Assembly (NCBI RefSeq): GCF_043555975.1
Contig: NZ_JBIGIA010000002.1
Coordinates: forward strand, 124,001 to 188,000
DNA length: 64,000 nt
DNA from: Pelomonas nitida
GTDB taxonomy: Bacteria > Pseudomonadota > Gammaproteobacteria > Burkholderiales > Burkholderiaceae_C
Direction: 5' to 3'
The position numbers and the translations under genes are program-made. The notes beneath the pieces were generated by a model. The model did not search any database, had not been told where the DNA came from, and saw only the letters and a list, made by a program, of their open reading frames with translations. Numbering within the stretch: position 1 is the stretch's first letter; each line of letters begins with the position of its first letter. Below, one piece after another: positions 6,826-14,439 of the stretch.

Positions 6826-7449
6826 TCAGCCGCGCAATGCGGCGGCCTCGGCGGCTAGGCGGGTGATGCGCGCCCAGTCCTTGGCATCGACGGCATCCTG
6901 CGGCGTGAGCCAGGAACCACCGCAGACCTTGACGTTGGGCAGTTTCAGGAACTGCGGCGCGGTCTCCAGCGAGATGCCGCCGGTCGGGCAGAACGCCACA
7001 TCGGGGAACGGACCGGCCAGCGCCTTGAGCAGGTTCACGCCACCCACGGCCACGGCGGGAAACAGCTTCAGGAAACCGAAGCCGGCTGCATTGGCCTGCA
7101 TCACTTCCGACGCCGTCGACACGCCCGGCAGCAGCGGCAGGCCCTCGGCCTTGCACGCGGCGGCGAGCGCATCTGTGTAGCCCGGGCTGACGCCGAACTG
7201 GCAGCCTGCGTTGCGGGCGTTCGTGACGTCCTGCGGCGTGCGCAGCGTGCCGGCACCGACGATGGCACCGGGCACGCGCGCCATGGCTTCCATGGCCTGC
7301 AGCGCGACCGGGGTGCGCAGCGTCACCTCCAGCACCTTGACGCCGCCGGCGACCAGCGCTTCGGCAAGCGGCACGGCGTCCTCGAGGCGCTGGATGACGA
7401 TGACGGGAATGACGGGGCCGTGGCTGGCCAGGCTCAGGGTTTCAAGCAT
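6826..7449 (-). CDS. eda: 2-dehydro-3-deoxy-6-phosphogluconate (KDPG) aldolase
   Basis: The last enzyme of the Entner-Doudoroff pathway, it splits KDPG into pyruvate and glyceraldehyde 3-phosphate. Visible family features are IPVIVIQRLEDAVPLAEALVAGG, LEVTLRT with the catalytic Glu, GAGTLRTPQ, and FLKLFPA carrying the Schiff-base Lys, then CPTGGIS for phosphate binding. I chose the ATG at 7449 because AAGGAAGAG precedes it; an upstream in-frame start at 7497 would add 16 unlikely residues. The length of 207 residues is normal. It lies 76 bases after edd on the same strand and is presumably co-transcribed. Confidence 0.93.
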   Translation of the reverse strand: MLETLSLASHGPVIPVIVIQRLEDAVPLAEALVAGGVKVLEVTLRTPVALQAMEAMARVPGAIVGAGTLRTPQDVTNARNAGCQFGVSPGYTDALAAACKAEGLPLLPGVSTASEVMQANAAGFGFLKLFPAVAVGGVNLLKALAGPFPDVAFCPTGGISLETAPQFLKLPNVKVCGGSWLTPQDAVDAKDWARITRLAAEAAALRG

Positions 7450-7525
7450 CGGTTCTCTTCCTTGTTGAAGGGCGGCAGCCTGCGTCGCCGGGTTCACGGC
7501 GCGCCGCGCGCTGCAGCCCGGAGGT

Positions 7526-9355
7526 TCACAGCCAGGTGATGGCGCCCTCTTCCGCGCTCAGCACATTGCGCCGCAGGCCGGCGAAGAGCTCACGCCCCAG
7601 GCCGTGTGCGTTGACGTCGGCCTCGGCCGGGTCGAGCTTGGCTTTGTCGCGCGCCGCCCAGGCCGCATCGTCCACCAGCGCGGCCAGCACGCCGTTGACC
7701 GCACACACGCGCACGACGTCGCCGTCGCGCAGCTTCGCCAGCGGGCCGCCGGCCAGGGCCTCGGGGCTGACGTGGATGGCCGCCGGCACCTTGCCCGATG
7801 CGCCGCTCATGCGCCCGTCGGTGACCAGCGCCACCTTGAAGCCCTTGCCCTGCAGCACGGCCAACGGCGGCGTCAGCTTGTGCAGCTCCGGCATGCCGTT
7901 CGCGTGGGGCCCCTGGAAGCGCACGACGACGACGACGTCCCGCTCCAGCTCGCCGTTCTTGAACGCGGCCAGCATCGCCTCCTGCGTCGTGAAGATGCGG
8001 CAAGGTGCCTCGATGGTGTGGCGGTCTTCGGGCACGGCGGACGACTTGATGACCGCACGACCGAGGTTGCCGGCCAGCAGCTTCAAGCCGCCCGTGGTGC
8101 TGAACGGCGCAGCGGCCGTGCGCACGACACTGTCGTCGGCGCTGGCGGCCGGCAAGGGCTCGCGCAAGACCTCGCCGCCCTGCCCCACGGCACGTGGCAC
8201 GAAGGCATAGGGGCGCAAGCCCTCGCCGCCAACGGTGATGACGTCTTCATGCATGAGGCCGGCATCCAGCAGTTCTCGGATGACAAAGCCCGGGCCGCCG
8301 GCGGCCTGGAACTGGTTCACGTCCGCGCTGCCGTTCGGATAGACCCGGGCCAGCAGCGGCACGACGGACGACAGGTCGGAGAAGTCCGTCCAGTCGATCA
8401 GGATGCCGGCCGAGCGGGCCACCGCGACCCAGTGGATCAGGTGGTTGGTGGAGCCGCCCGTGGCCAGCAGCGCGGCCATCGCGTTGACGATGCTGCGCTC
8501 GTCGACCACCTTACCGATGGGCTTGGCCGCCTTGCCCGCCACGCGGCCGCTGATCTCGAGCGCGGTGGCCACGGCCTCGCGGGTCAGCGCCACGCGCAGG
8601 TCGTCGTGCGGATGCACGAACGCGCTGCCCGGCACGTGCAGGCCCATCGCCTCCAGCAGCATCTGGTTGCTGTTGGCCGTGCCGTAGAAGGTGCAGGTGC
8701 CGGCGCCGTGATAGGCGGCGGATTCGCTCTTCAGCAGCTCGTCGCGGCCGACCTTGCCCTGCGCGTACAACTCGCGCACCTTGGCCTTGTCGCTGTTGGA
8801 GATGCCCGAACTCATCGGCCCGGCCGGCACGAAGACGCAGGGCAGATGGCCGAAATGCAGCGCGCCGATCAGCAGGCCCGGCACGATCTTGTCGCAGATG
8901 CCCAGCAGCAGCGCCGCGTCGAACACGTCGTGCGTCAACGCCACGGCCGTGCTCATCGCGATGGTGTCGCGCGAGAACAGGCTCAGCTCCATGCCCGGCA
9001 GGCCCTGCGTGACGCCATCGCACATCGCCGGCACGCCGCCGGCGACTTGCGCCGTGAGGCCCAGCCGGTGCGCTTCGGCGCGGATCAGGTCGGGGTAGCC
9101 CTCGTAAGGCTGATGGGCCGACAGCATGTCGTTGTAGGCCGTGACGATGCCCAGGTGCGGCGCCTTTTCGGCGACGATGCGCAGCTTGTCGTTCGCCGGC
9201 AGCGCCGCCACGGCATGCGCCACGTTGGCGCAGCCCATGCGCTCGAAGCCGCGCTGGCGGCCGTCCATGCGGCCGATGCGGGCCAGGTAATCGCCGCGCA
9301 GCCGGGCGCTGCGTTCGCTGATGCGGTGGGTGACTTCTTTGAGTACGGAATTCAT
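7526..9355 (-). CDS. edd: Phosphogluconate dehydratase
   Basis: A 609-residue enzyme of the IlvD/Edd family that dehydrates 6-phosphogluconate to KDPG, the committed step of the Entner-Doudoroff pathway. The iron-sulfur ligands are in the expected contexts: MCDGVTQG, GICDK and GTCTFYGTANSNQ. TAYNDMLSAHQPYEGYPDLIR near the N-terminus is diagnostic of Edd rather than IlvD. The start at 9355 has a CCGGAG ribosome binding site; an in-frame ATG at 9388 would add 11 residues. A HexR-type palindrome lies 44-56 bases upstream. With eda it forms a two-gene operon, and the likely regulator is the Glk-HexR fusion encoded at 51.7 kb. Confidence 0.95.
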   Translation of the reverse strand: MNSVLKEVTHRISERSARLRGDYLARIGRMDGRQRGFERMGCANVAHAVAALPANDKLRIVAEKAPHLGIVTAYNDMLSAHQPYEGYPDLIRAEAHRLGLTAQVAGGVPAMCDGVTQGLPGMELSLFSRDTIAMSTAVALTHDVFDAALLLGICDKIVPGLLIGALHFGHLPCVFVPAGPMSSGISNSDKAKVRELYAQGKVGRDELLKSESAAYHGAGTCTFYGTANSNQMLLEAMGLHVPGSAFVHPHDDLRVALTREAVATALEISGRVAGKAAKPIGKVVDERSIVNAMAALLATGGSTNHLIHWVAVARSAGILIDWTDFSDLSSVVPLLARVYPNGSADVNQFQAAGGPGFVIRELLDAGLMHEDVITVGGEGLRPYAFVPRAVGQGGEVLREPLPAASADDSVVRTAAAPFSTTGGLKLLAGNLGRAVIKSSAVPEDRHTIEAPCRIFTTQEAMLAAFKNGELERDVVVVVRFQGPHANGMPELHKLTPPLAVLQGKGFKVALVTDGRMSGASGKVPAAIHVSPEALAGGPLAKLRDGDVVRVCAVNGVLAALVDDAAWAARDKAKLDPAEADVNAHGLGRELFAGLRRNVLSAEEGAITWL

Positions 9356-9398
9356 CGCTGTATCTCCGGGATTTTGTAACCACCCCATGGAATTTTAG

Positions 9399-9411
9399 GT
9401 AACCATATTAC
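9399..9411. promoter_or_regulatory. Candidate HexR operator upstream of edd
   Basis: GTAA-CCATA-TTAC is a GTAA-N5-TTAC palindrome, the same geometry as the HexR site (TGTAATTAAATTACA in gammaproteobacteria) and as the GTAG-N5-CTAC sites by the glucokinase genes. It is 44 bases before the edd ATG, a position suited to repression. Confidence 0.5.
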
Positions 9412-9469
9412 TTCCCCGCAACGACTCCCGGGTTACGACCTGGGTACCGCCATGACAAGATGAGTGGCG

Positions 9470-10102
9470 ATGGCTTCCCAGGCAATCCACATTCCTCACG
9501 GCCCGGCGCGCAGCGCCCAGCTGCTGCAGCGCACGACGGCCGAATGGCAGGACAGCGGCGACGACCTGCTGCTGTTCGCCTACGGCTCGCTGATCTGGCG
9601 GCCGGAGTTCGAGTATGCCCAGGCCCTGCAGGCCAAGGTCACCGGCTTTCATCGTGTGCTGCGCATGCGCTCGAGCGTCAATCGCGGCTCGCCCCAGCAG
9701 CCCGGGCTGGTGCTGGCGCTGGTGTCGGGCGGCAGTTGCCGCGGCCTGGTCTATCGCATCCCGCGTGCGGCCGGGGCGGAGGTGCTGCCGCGCCTGTGGG
9801 CGCGCGAGATGCCCAACGGCGTCTACGAGCCGCGCTGGCTCAATTGCGCGACCGATGCGCCAGGCACCGGCCGGCTGCGCGCGCTGGCCTTCACCTTGTC
9901 CCGCCAGAGCCCCAATTGGACGGGGCCGCTGCACGAACCCGAGTTGCTGCACATCTTTCAGCATGCGCGCGGGCGCTATGGCACGACGCTCGAGTACCTG
10001 CTGCGCACCGTCCAGGGTTTGCGCGAGCACGGCATCCGTGACCGGGAGCTCGAGCGCCAGGCGCATCTGGCGGCCCGCCACGGCCTGTGCGCGCCGCTTT
10101 GA
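9470..10102 (+). CDS. ChaC-like gamma-glutamylcyclotransferase
   Basis: A protein of about 210 residues. FAYGSLIWRPEF near residues 35-46 is the ChaC substrate-loop motif, followed by MRSSVNRGSPQQPGLVLALVSGGSCRGLVYRIP and NGVYEPRWL, all typical of the ChaC/GGCT fold. Family members degrade glutathione, releasing 5-oxoproline and Cys-Gly in the cytoplasm. Starts at GTG 9464 or ATG 9470 are both possible; neither has a strong ribosome binding site. It is divergent from edd and convergent, one base apart, with the nucleotidyltransferase gene downstream. Confidence 0.88.
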   Translation: MASQAIHIPHGPARSAQLLQRTTAEWQDSGDDLLLFAYGSLIWRPEFEYAQALQAKVTGFHRVLRMRSSVNRGSPQQPGLVLALVSGGSCRGLVYRIPRAAGAEVLPRLWAREMPNGVYEPRWLNCATDAPGTGRLRALAFTLSRQSPNWTGPLHEPELLHIFQHARGRYGTTLEYLLRTVQGLREHGIRDRELERQAHLAARHGLCAPL

Positions 10103-10103
10103 T

Positions 10104-10712
10104 TCAGCCGACCAGCCGGGCCAGGTCCTCGACTGTGTCGACGTCCACATGCACGCCGGGGTCGTCCACCGGGATGGGCTGGGCCGGATAGCGCGCCACG
10201 ATGCGCCGCGCGCCCTCGTCGCCCTGCAAGCCCATCAGCTCCGAGAACAGCTCCGTGCCGAAGCCCACCGGGTGGCCCTGCATGCCGCGGTACTGGGCAT
10301 AGCAGACCGGGTAGCGCGACAAGCCCTCGGCCACCGCCGTGATGGTGGCGGGCGTCACGAGCGGCATGTCGGCGGGCAGGATCAACCAACCCGCCGCGTC
10401 GCCGGCCGCACTGACGCCGGCAACGATGGAATGGCCCATGCCGATGGGCACGGGGCGGTCCTCGGCGTCACGTTCCGGCAGCGTCACGACATCGCGTGCC
10501 GCCACCCACTGATGGGCGGCCGGCGCCAGCGCGGGCGTCGTCACGACGACAACATGCAACTGCGTGGCGATGGCATGGCGCAGCGTGCGCGTCAGCAAGG
10601 TGTCGGCGCCGGGCGTGGCGGCCAGCGCCTGCTCCAGCTTGTGTCCTGTGCCGCGGAAGCGTGACCCGCGTCCTGCGGCCAGCACCACGACGGCGGGGCG
10701 TCGTTCGATCAT
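10104..10712 (-). CDS. MocA-like nucleotidyltransferase
   Basis: A protein of about 202 residues with the nucleotidyltransferase N-terminal signature VVLAAGRGSRFRGTGHKLE (GG-type loop and Lys) and the metal-binding segment LILPADMPLV, where the Asp binds the cofactor. MobA/MocA proteins of this type transfer CMP or GMP to molybdopterin; other members act on sugars or unknown substrates. No molybdoenzyme or xdhC gene is nearby, so a molybdenum cofactor role is only a guess. The ATG at 10712 begins just before the conserved core; a start at 10790 is possible but adds an unconserved tail. It is divergent from pdxH. Confidence 0.75.
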   Translation of the reverse strand: MIERRPAVVVLAAGRGSRFRGTGHKLEQALAATPGADTLLTRTLRHAIATQLHVVVVTTPALAPAAHQWVAARDVVTLPERDAEDRPVPIGMGHSIVAGVSAAGDAAGWLILPADMPLVTPATITAVAEGLSRYPVCYAQYRGMQGHPVGFGTELFSELMGLQGDEGARRIVARYPAQPIPVDDPGVHVDVDTVEDLARLVG

Positions 10713-10819
10713 CAGGGAGACCTGTTCATCCTTGCTGCAGTGCCGCAAGCATGCCGGGCGGGCGCGGCGTTGAGAAACTGGGGCGTTCACTTAAGGGAAG
10801 GTCTGCATACTTCGGCCTC

Positions 10820-11455
10820 ATGAGCAAGCTGAGTGATTTCCGAAAAAGCTACGAACTGGGTGAACTGGATGAGGCCGAAGCCGCCGATGGGCCGCTGGCG
10901 CTGTTCAACCGCTGGATGGAGGAAGCCATCGCCCATGACGTGTCCGAACCCACGGCGATGACGCTGGCCACGGTGGGGGCCGACGACCGGCCGTCGACCC
11001 GCGTCGTGCTGCTCAAGGGTTGCGATGGGCGCGGTTTTGTCTGGTTCACGAACTACGAAAGCCGCAAGGGCGAAGAGCTGGCGCATCGCCCGTTCGCGGC
11101 GCTGCAGTTCCACTGGGTCGAGATGGAGCGCGTGGTGCGCATCGAAGGTCGGGTCGAGAAGACATCGGCGCAGGAGTCGGACGACTATTTCAAGAGCCGC
11201 CCGCTGGACTCGCGACTGGGCGCTTGGGCTTCACCGCAGAGCCGCGTGATCAGCTCCCGCGGGGTGCTCGTGGCCAACGCCGCCAAGGCCGCCGTGCAGC
11301 ATGGCCTGAACCCGGAACGGCCGCCGCACTGGGGCGGCTATCGCCTGCTGCCGGACCGCTTCGAGTTCTGGCAGGGCCGCCGCTCGCGGCTGCATGACCG
11401 GCTGCGCTTCACACTCGGTGACGACGGCTGGGCCCGCGACCGGCTGGCACCCTAG
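10820..11455 (+). CDS. pdxH: Pyridoxamine 5'-phosphate oxidase
   Basis: A 211-residue FMN enzyme that oxidises pyridoxine or pyridoxamine 5'-phosphate to pyridoxal 5'-phosphate, the last step of vitamin B6 synthesis and salvage. Recognisable blocks are EPTAMTLATVGADDRPSTRVVLLKG (FMN binding), FVWFTNYESRKG, PFAALQFHW, LGAWASPQS and the C-terminal PHWGGYRLLPDRFEFWQGRRSRLHDR with RLHDR as the last conserved motif. The start at 10820 gives the expected N-terminus. It is convergent with the DUF3299 gene. Confidence 0.95.
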   Translation: MSKLSDFRKSYELGELDEAEAADGPLALFNRWMEEAIAHDVSEPTAMTLATVGADDRPSTRVVLLKGCDGRGFVWFTNYESRKGEELAHRPFAALQFHWVEMERVVRIEGRVEKTSAQESDDYFKSRPLDSRLGAWASPQSRVISSRGVLVANAAKAAVQHGLNPERPPHWGGYRLLPDRFEFWQGRRSRLHDRLRFTLGDDGWARDRLAP

Positions 11456-11468
11456 CCCGAGACGCTGC

Positions 11469-11960
11469 TCAGTTGACGGCGCTGCCGTCCTCGACGCGGT
11501 AGTAGAGGCCGTAGGGATCGTCGGTCAGCACGGCGAGCTGGCCCTCGACGACGACGGGCTCGAGCGTATAGCGCACCGGCTTCTTCGTGCGCACCTCCAC
11601 CAGCCCCTCGGGGCCGGCGGGCACGCAGAACGAACAGGTCGTGGGCACCGACGACAGCAGGAAATGCTGCTGCTTGTCGCCCGCCTCCAGCGGCATCATG
11701 AAGCCCTGCACCTTGACCGTCTTGCGGTCCAGCGCCTGCACGGCCGCGGGGAAGGTCGGCACGATCTTCTTTTTCTCGGCCCGGGCGGTGACTTGCGCGA
11801 GCAGCGTCCACGACACGATGTCGGCGCGCTCTTCCAGCGGCTTGAAGGGGCTGCGCGGGTCGTGATAGCCGGGGCCCTGGCCGAGTGCCGGCGGCGTTTG
11901 GGCGAGCGCCGAGGCGGCGGCCAGGCAAAGAGCGATGGAGAAAAGCGGCTTGAACTTCAT
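11469..11960 (-). CDS. Exported DUF3299 protein, partner of the adjacent ABC transporter
   Basis: A 163-residue protein with a short cleavable signal peptide (FSIALCLAAASALAQ). The core VQGFMMPLEAGDKQQHFLLSSVPTTCSFCVPAGPEGLVEV matches the DUF3299 pattern, with a Cys-x2-Cys motif in a secreted protein. DUF3299 proteins are often encoded with FtsX/MacB-type ABC genes and in some bacteria belong to zinc- or metal-linked operons; the exact role is unknown. It is the last gene of a minus-strand run, 20 bases after the permease, which fits a periplasmic accessory or metal-handling component. The CxxC could bind metal or be redox active. Confidence 0.7.
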   Translation of the reverse strand: MKFKPLFSIALCLAAASALAQTPPALGQGPGYHDPRSPFKPLEERADIVSWTLLAQVTARAEKKKIVPTFPAAVQALDRKTVKVQGFMMPLEAGDKQQHFLLSSVPTTCSFCVPAGPEGLVEVRTKKPVRYTLEPVVVEGQLAVLTDDPYGLYYRVEDGSAVN

Positions 11961-11980
11961 GGTGCGGCGATTGTCGTGCG

Positions 11981-13183
11981 TCAGCGCGGCGCCTGCAGCA
12001 GCGTGGTCACATCCAGCCGATACGCGCGCCAAGCCGGCCAGGCCGCCGCGACGAGCGCCATGACCAGCGCCAGCAGCGGCACCAGCCACTCGGCCTCGCT
12101 CAAGCCCAGTCCTCCCAAGCGCAGCGACTGCCGCTGCGCCAGCAACTGCTCCAGCAGCAGCACGAGGCCATGGCCGGCCGCCAGGCCCAGCAGCGTGGCC
12201 AGCCCGGCCAGCATCAGCGCTTCCAGCGCGATCAGCGCGGCAACGCGGCGTGCCGGAGCCCCCAGCATGCGCAGCATGGCCAGATCGCCCTGGCGCGCCC
12301 GAACGGCGTGCAGCAGCGCCACCCAGACCGACAGCCCCGCCGCCGCCAGCAGCACGATGCCAAAGCCCTGCAGCACCTCGGTACCGGCCCCCACCAGGCG
12401 CATGAGCCGCGCCGTCTCGAGCGCCGGGGCCGCCGACTGCAACCCTTCCTGTGCATTGACCCAGCGCGGCAGCAGTGCCGCGCCCAGCGGGCTGCGGTAG
12501 CGCACCAGGGCCATCGTGATCTCGCGCGCGTCGTCGTCATGCCCGTCGGCATGCGCTTCACGCCGCTCCGAGTGGCCGGCATGCACAGCCCACACGGAGG
12601 CAATGTCCGTCAGCACCAGCCGGTCCAGCACGCTGCCCGACTCGGCGAGCACCCCCACAACCTCGAACTGGTGGTCGCCATGCGCCTCTCCGCCCTCTCC
12701 GAGGCCATGGCTGCCGGCAAAGTGGTCGCCGACGCGCAGCCCGCTGCGGCGCGCCACCTCAGCGCCCAGCACCGCCTGCATCGGCGCCGCCCACACGTGG
12801 CCTTGGGCGAGGCTGGCGGCGTACAGGTCGAGGTAGTCCGGCGTGGTGCCGACGATGCGGTGCCCCTGGTAGCTGTCCCCCAGCGACATGGGCACGGCCT
12901 GGGCCACGAGGGGTTGCTGCTTCAGCGCCTCCAGCGTGGCCAGCGGGATGTTGCCGGTGGGGGCGTCGAGGTGGAAGACGCCAGCCAGCATGATCTGCAT
13001 GGGGCTGCCCTTGGCGCCCACGACGAGGTCGATGCTCGCCAGATCGCGCCGCAGGCCCGCCTCGACCTGGTTGCTGGCCCGCATCACGAAGGTCACCGCC
13101 GCCAGCCCGAGAGTCAGCAGCAACAGATTGAGTGCGGTCGTCAGCGGGCTGGACCACAGATAACGCCAAGCGAGCCGGATCAT
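11981..13183 (-). CDS. FtsX/MacB-type ABC transporter permease with His-rich periplasmic loop
   Basis: 400 residues. An N-terminal membrane helix (residues about 12-35) is followed by a large periplasmic MacB-core-like domain, then three C-terminal helices (about 275-300, 325-350, 370-390), the FtsX topology. The core contains VVGAKGSPMQIMLAGVFHLDAPTGNIP, typical of this permease subgroup. Two His/Asp-rich stretches (GEGGEAHGDHQ and HAGHSERREAHADGHDDD) stand out and suggest metal binding. It overlaps the upstream ATPase gene by four bases and precedes the DUF3299 gene, so the three probably form one system. Such MacB-type systems usually work by mechanotransmission rather than simple import; the substrate is unknown. 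Confidence 0.82.
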   Translation of the reverse strand: MIRLAWRYLWSSPLTTALNLLLLTLGLAAVTFVMRASNQVEAGLRRDLASIDLVVGAKGSPMQIMLAGVFHLDAPTGNIPLATLEALKQQPLVAQAVPMSLGDSYQGHRIVGTTPDYLDLYAASLAQGHVWAAPMQAVLGAEVARRSGLRVGDHFAGSHGLGEGGEAHGDHQFEVVGVLAESGSVLDRLVLTDIASVWAVHAGHSERREAHADGHDDDAREITMALVRYRSPLGAALLPRWVNAQEGLQSAAPALETARLMRLVGAGTEVLQGFGIVLLAAAGLSVWVALLHAVRARQGDLAMLRMLGAPARRVAALIALEALMLAGLATLLGLAAGHGLVLLLEQLLAQRQSLRLGGLGLSEAEWLVPLLALVMALVAAAWPAWRAYRLDVTTLLQAPR

Positions 13184-13902
13184 GCAAACCCCTCGTCGGC
13201 CCAGTAGCTGGTGGAACTGCCCGTCGGCACCTCCATCTGCCCCGATGGCTGCATGCCGCGCAGCACGACCTCGGCAACGTCCTCGCGGGCGCTCAGGGCC
13301 TCGATGACGCGACCGTCATGGCTGGCGATGACCAGCGTGCAGGCTTCGCGCTCGGCGGCGTCGAGCAACAGCGCCAGCATGTGCAGCGCGTGGTCGTCGT
13401 CCAGGTTGGCGCTCGGCTCGTCGGCCAGCAGCAATCGCGGGCGGCGCATCAGGGCGCGTGCCACAGCCACGCGCTGGGCCTGGCCCACGCTCAGTTGATG
13501 CGGCCGCCGCTCGGCCAGCTCGGCGAGTTGCAAGCCCTCGAGCAGTTCGGCGGCGCGGGCGGTGTCGGCCCGCTGGCCGGCCGCGAGCGCGGGCAGCGCC
13601 AGGTTCTCGGCCACCGTCAAGGCGTCACTCAGATGCAGCCGCTGCGGCACGACGCCCAGCGTCTCGCCGCGCCAGGCGTCCAACGCCCGTGCGCTCATGC
13701 CCGCCAGCGAGGTGCCGGCCACCTCCAGCTCACCCTGCTGCACGCGCAGCAAACCGGACAGCAGCGCCAGCAAAGTGGATTTGCCGGCACCCGACGCGCC
13801 ACGCAGCAGCAGGTGGCGACCGCGGCCCAGCGAGAAATCGACATAGCGCAGAGTGTCTGTGGCGCCCGCGTAGTGATGGACGAGCCCGCTCCAACCGAGC
13901 AT
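13180..13902 (-). CDS. ABC transporter ATP-binding protein (LolD/MacB type)
   Basis: 240 residues with Walker A GASGAGKST near residue 37, a divergent signature QLSVGQAQRVAVARAL, Walker B LLLADEPSANLD and the switch His in VIASHD. This is the usual domain for FtsX-type permeases. The signature reads LSVGQ instead of LSGGQ, which still occurs in functional members. Its ATG overlaps the msrA stop (TGATG), which implies translational coupling, and its end overlaps the permease start by four bases. A GTG one codon earlier at 13905 is an alternative start. Confidence 0.85.
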   Translation of the reverse strand: MLGWSGLVHHYAGATDTLRYVDFSLGRGRHLLLRGASGAGKSTLLALLSGLLRVQQGELEVAGTSLAGMSARALDAWRGETLGVVPQRLHLSDALTVAENLALPALAAGQRADTARAAELLEGLQLAELAERRPHQLSVGQAQRVAVARALMRRPRLLLADEPSANLDDDHALHMLALLLDAAEREACTLVIASHDGRVIEALSAREDVAEVVLRGMQPSGQMEVPTGSSTSYWADEGFA

Positions 13903-14429
13903 CACTTGATCAACCGCTTGAAGCTGGACATGAATTTGTCGACCTTGCCGGCCACGACGAAGGCGCAGTAGCCCTGCTCAGGATGGCGGGCGTAGTAGTG
14001 CTGGTGATAGGCCTCGGCCGGGTGGTAGTTGGTCTCTGGCAAGAGTTCCGTCACGACGCGACCGCCGTAGTGATCATTGGCTTCTCTCAGCACCTGCTCG
14101 GCGAGCTCGCGCTGTTCGGGCGTGTGCCAGTAAATGCCCGAGCGGTATTGCGTGCCGACGTCGGCGCCCTGCCGGTTCAGCGACGTGGGATCGTGGATGG
14201 TGAAGAACACCTCCAGCAGCTCGCGCAGCGACACCTCGGCGGGGTCGAAGTCCAGCCGCACGACCTCGGCGAAGCCGGTGTTGCCGCCGCAGACGGCTTC
14301 GTAGCTGGGGGCCGGCCCCTGCCCGTTGCTGTAGCCGCTCTCGACGCGATGCACGCCGCGCACGCGTTCGTAGACGGCTTCCGTGCACCAGAAACAGCCG
14401 CCAGCCAGGGTGATGCGTTCAAGGTTCAT
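13902..14429 (-). CDS. msrA: Peptide-methionine (S)-S-oxide reductase
   Basis: A 175-residue repair enzyme that reduces methionine-S-sulfoxide in proteins. The catalytic motif GCFWC lies at residues 11-15 with Cys12 as the nucleophile, followed by YSNGQGPAPSYEAVCGGNTGFAEVVRLDFDP and QYRSGIYWHTPEQ, all standard MsrA blocks. Length is typical of the short cytoplasmic form. It is placed 10 bases after the DUF748 gene and overlaps the next ABC ATPase start by one base, so it is embedded in a longer transcription unit with envelope genes. Confidence 0.95.
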   Translation of the reverse strand: MNLERITLAGGCFWCTEAVYERVRGVHRVESGYSNGQGPAPSYEAVCGGNTGFAEVVRLDFDPAEVSLRELLEVFFTIHDPTSLNRQGADVGTQYRSGIYWHTPEQRELAEQVLREANDHYGGRVVTELLPETNYHPAEAYHQHYYARHPEQGYCAFVVAGKVDKFMSSFKRLIK

Positions 14430-14439
14430 GCCGTGATTT

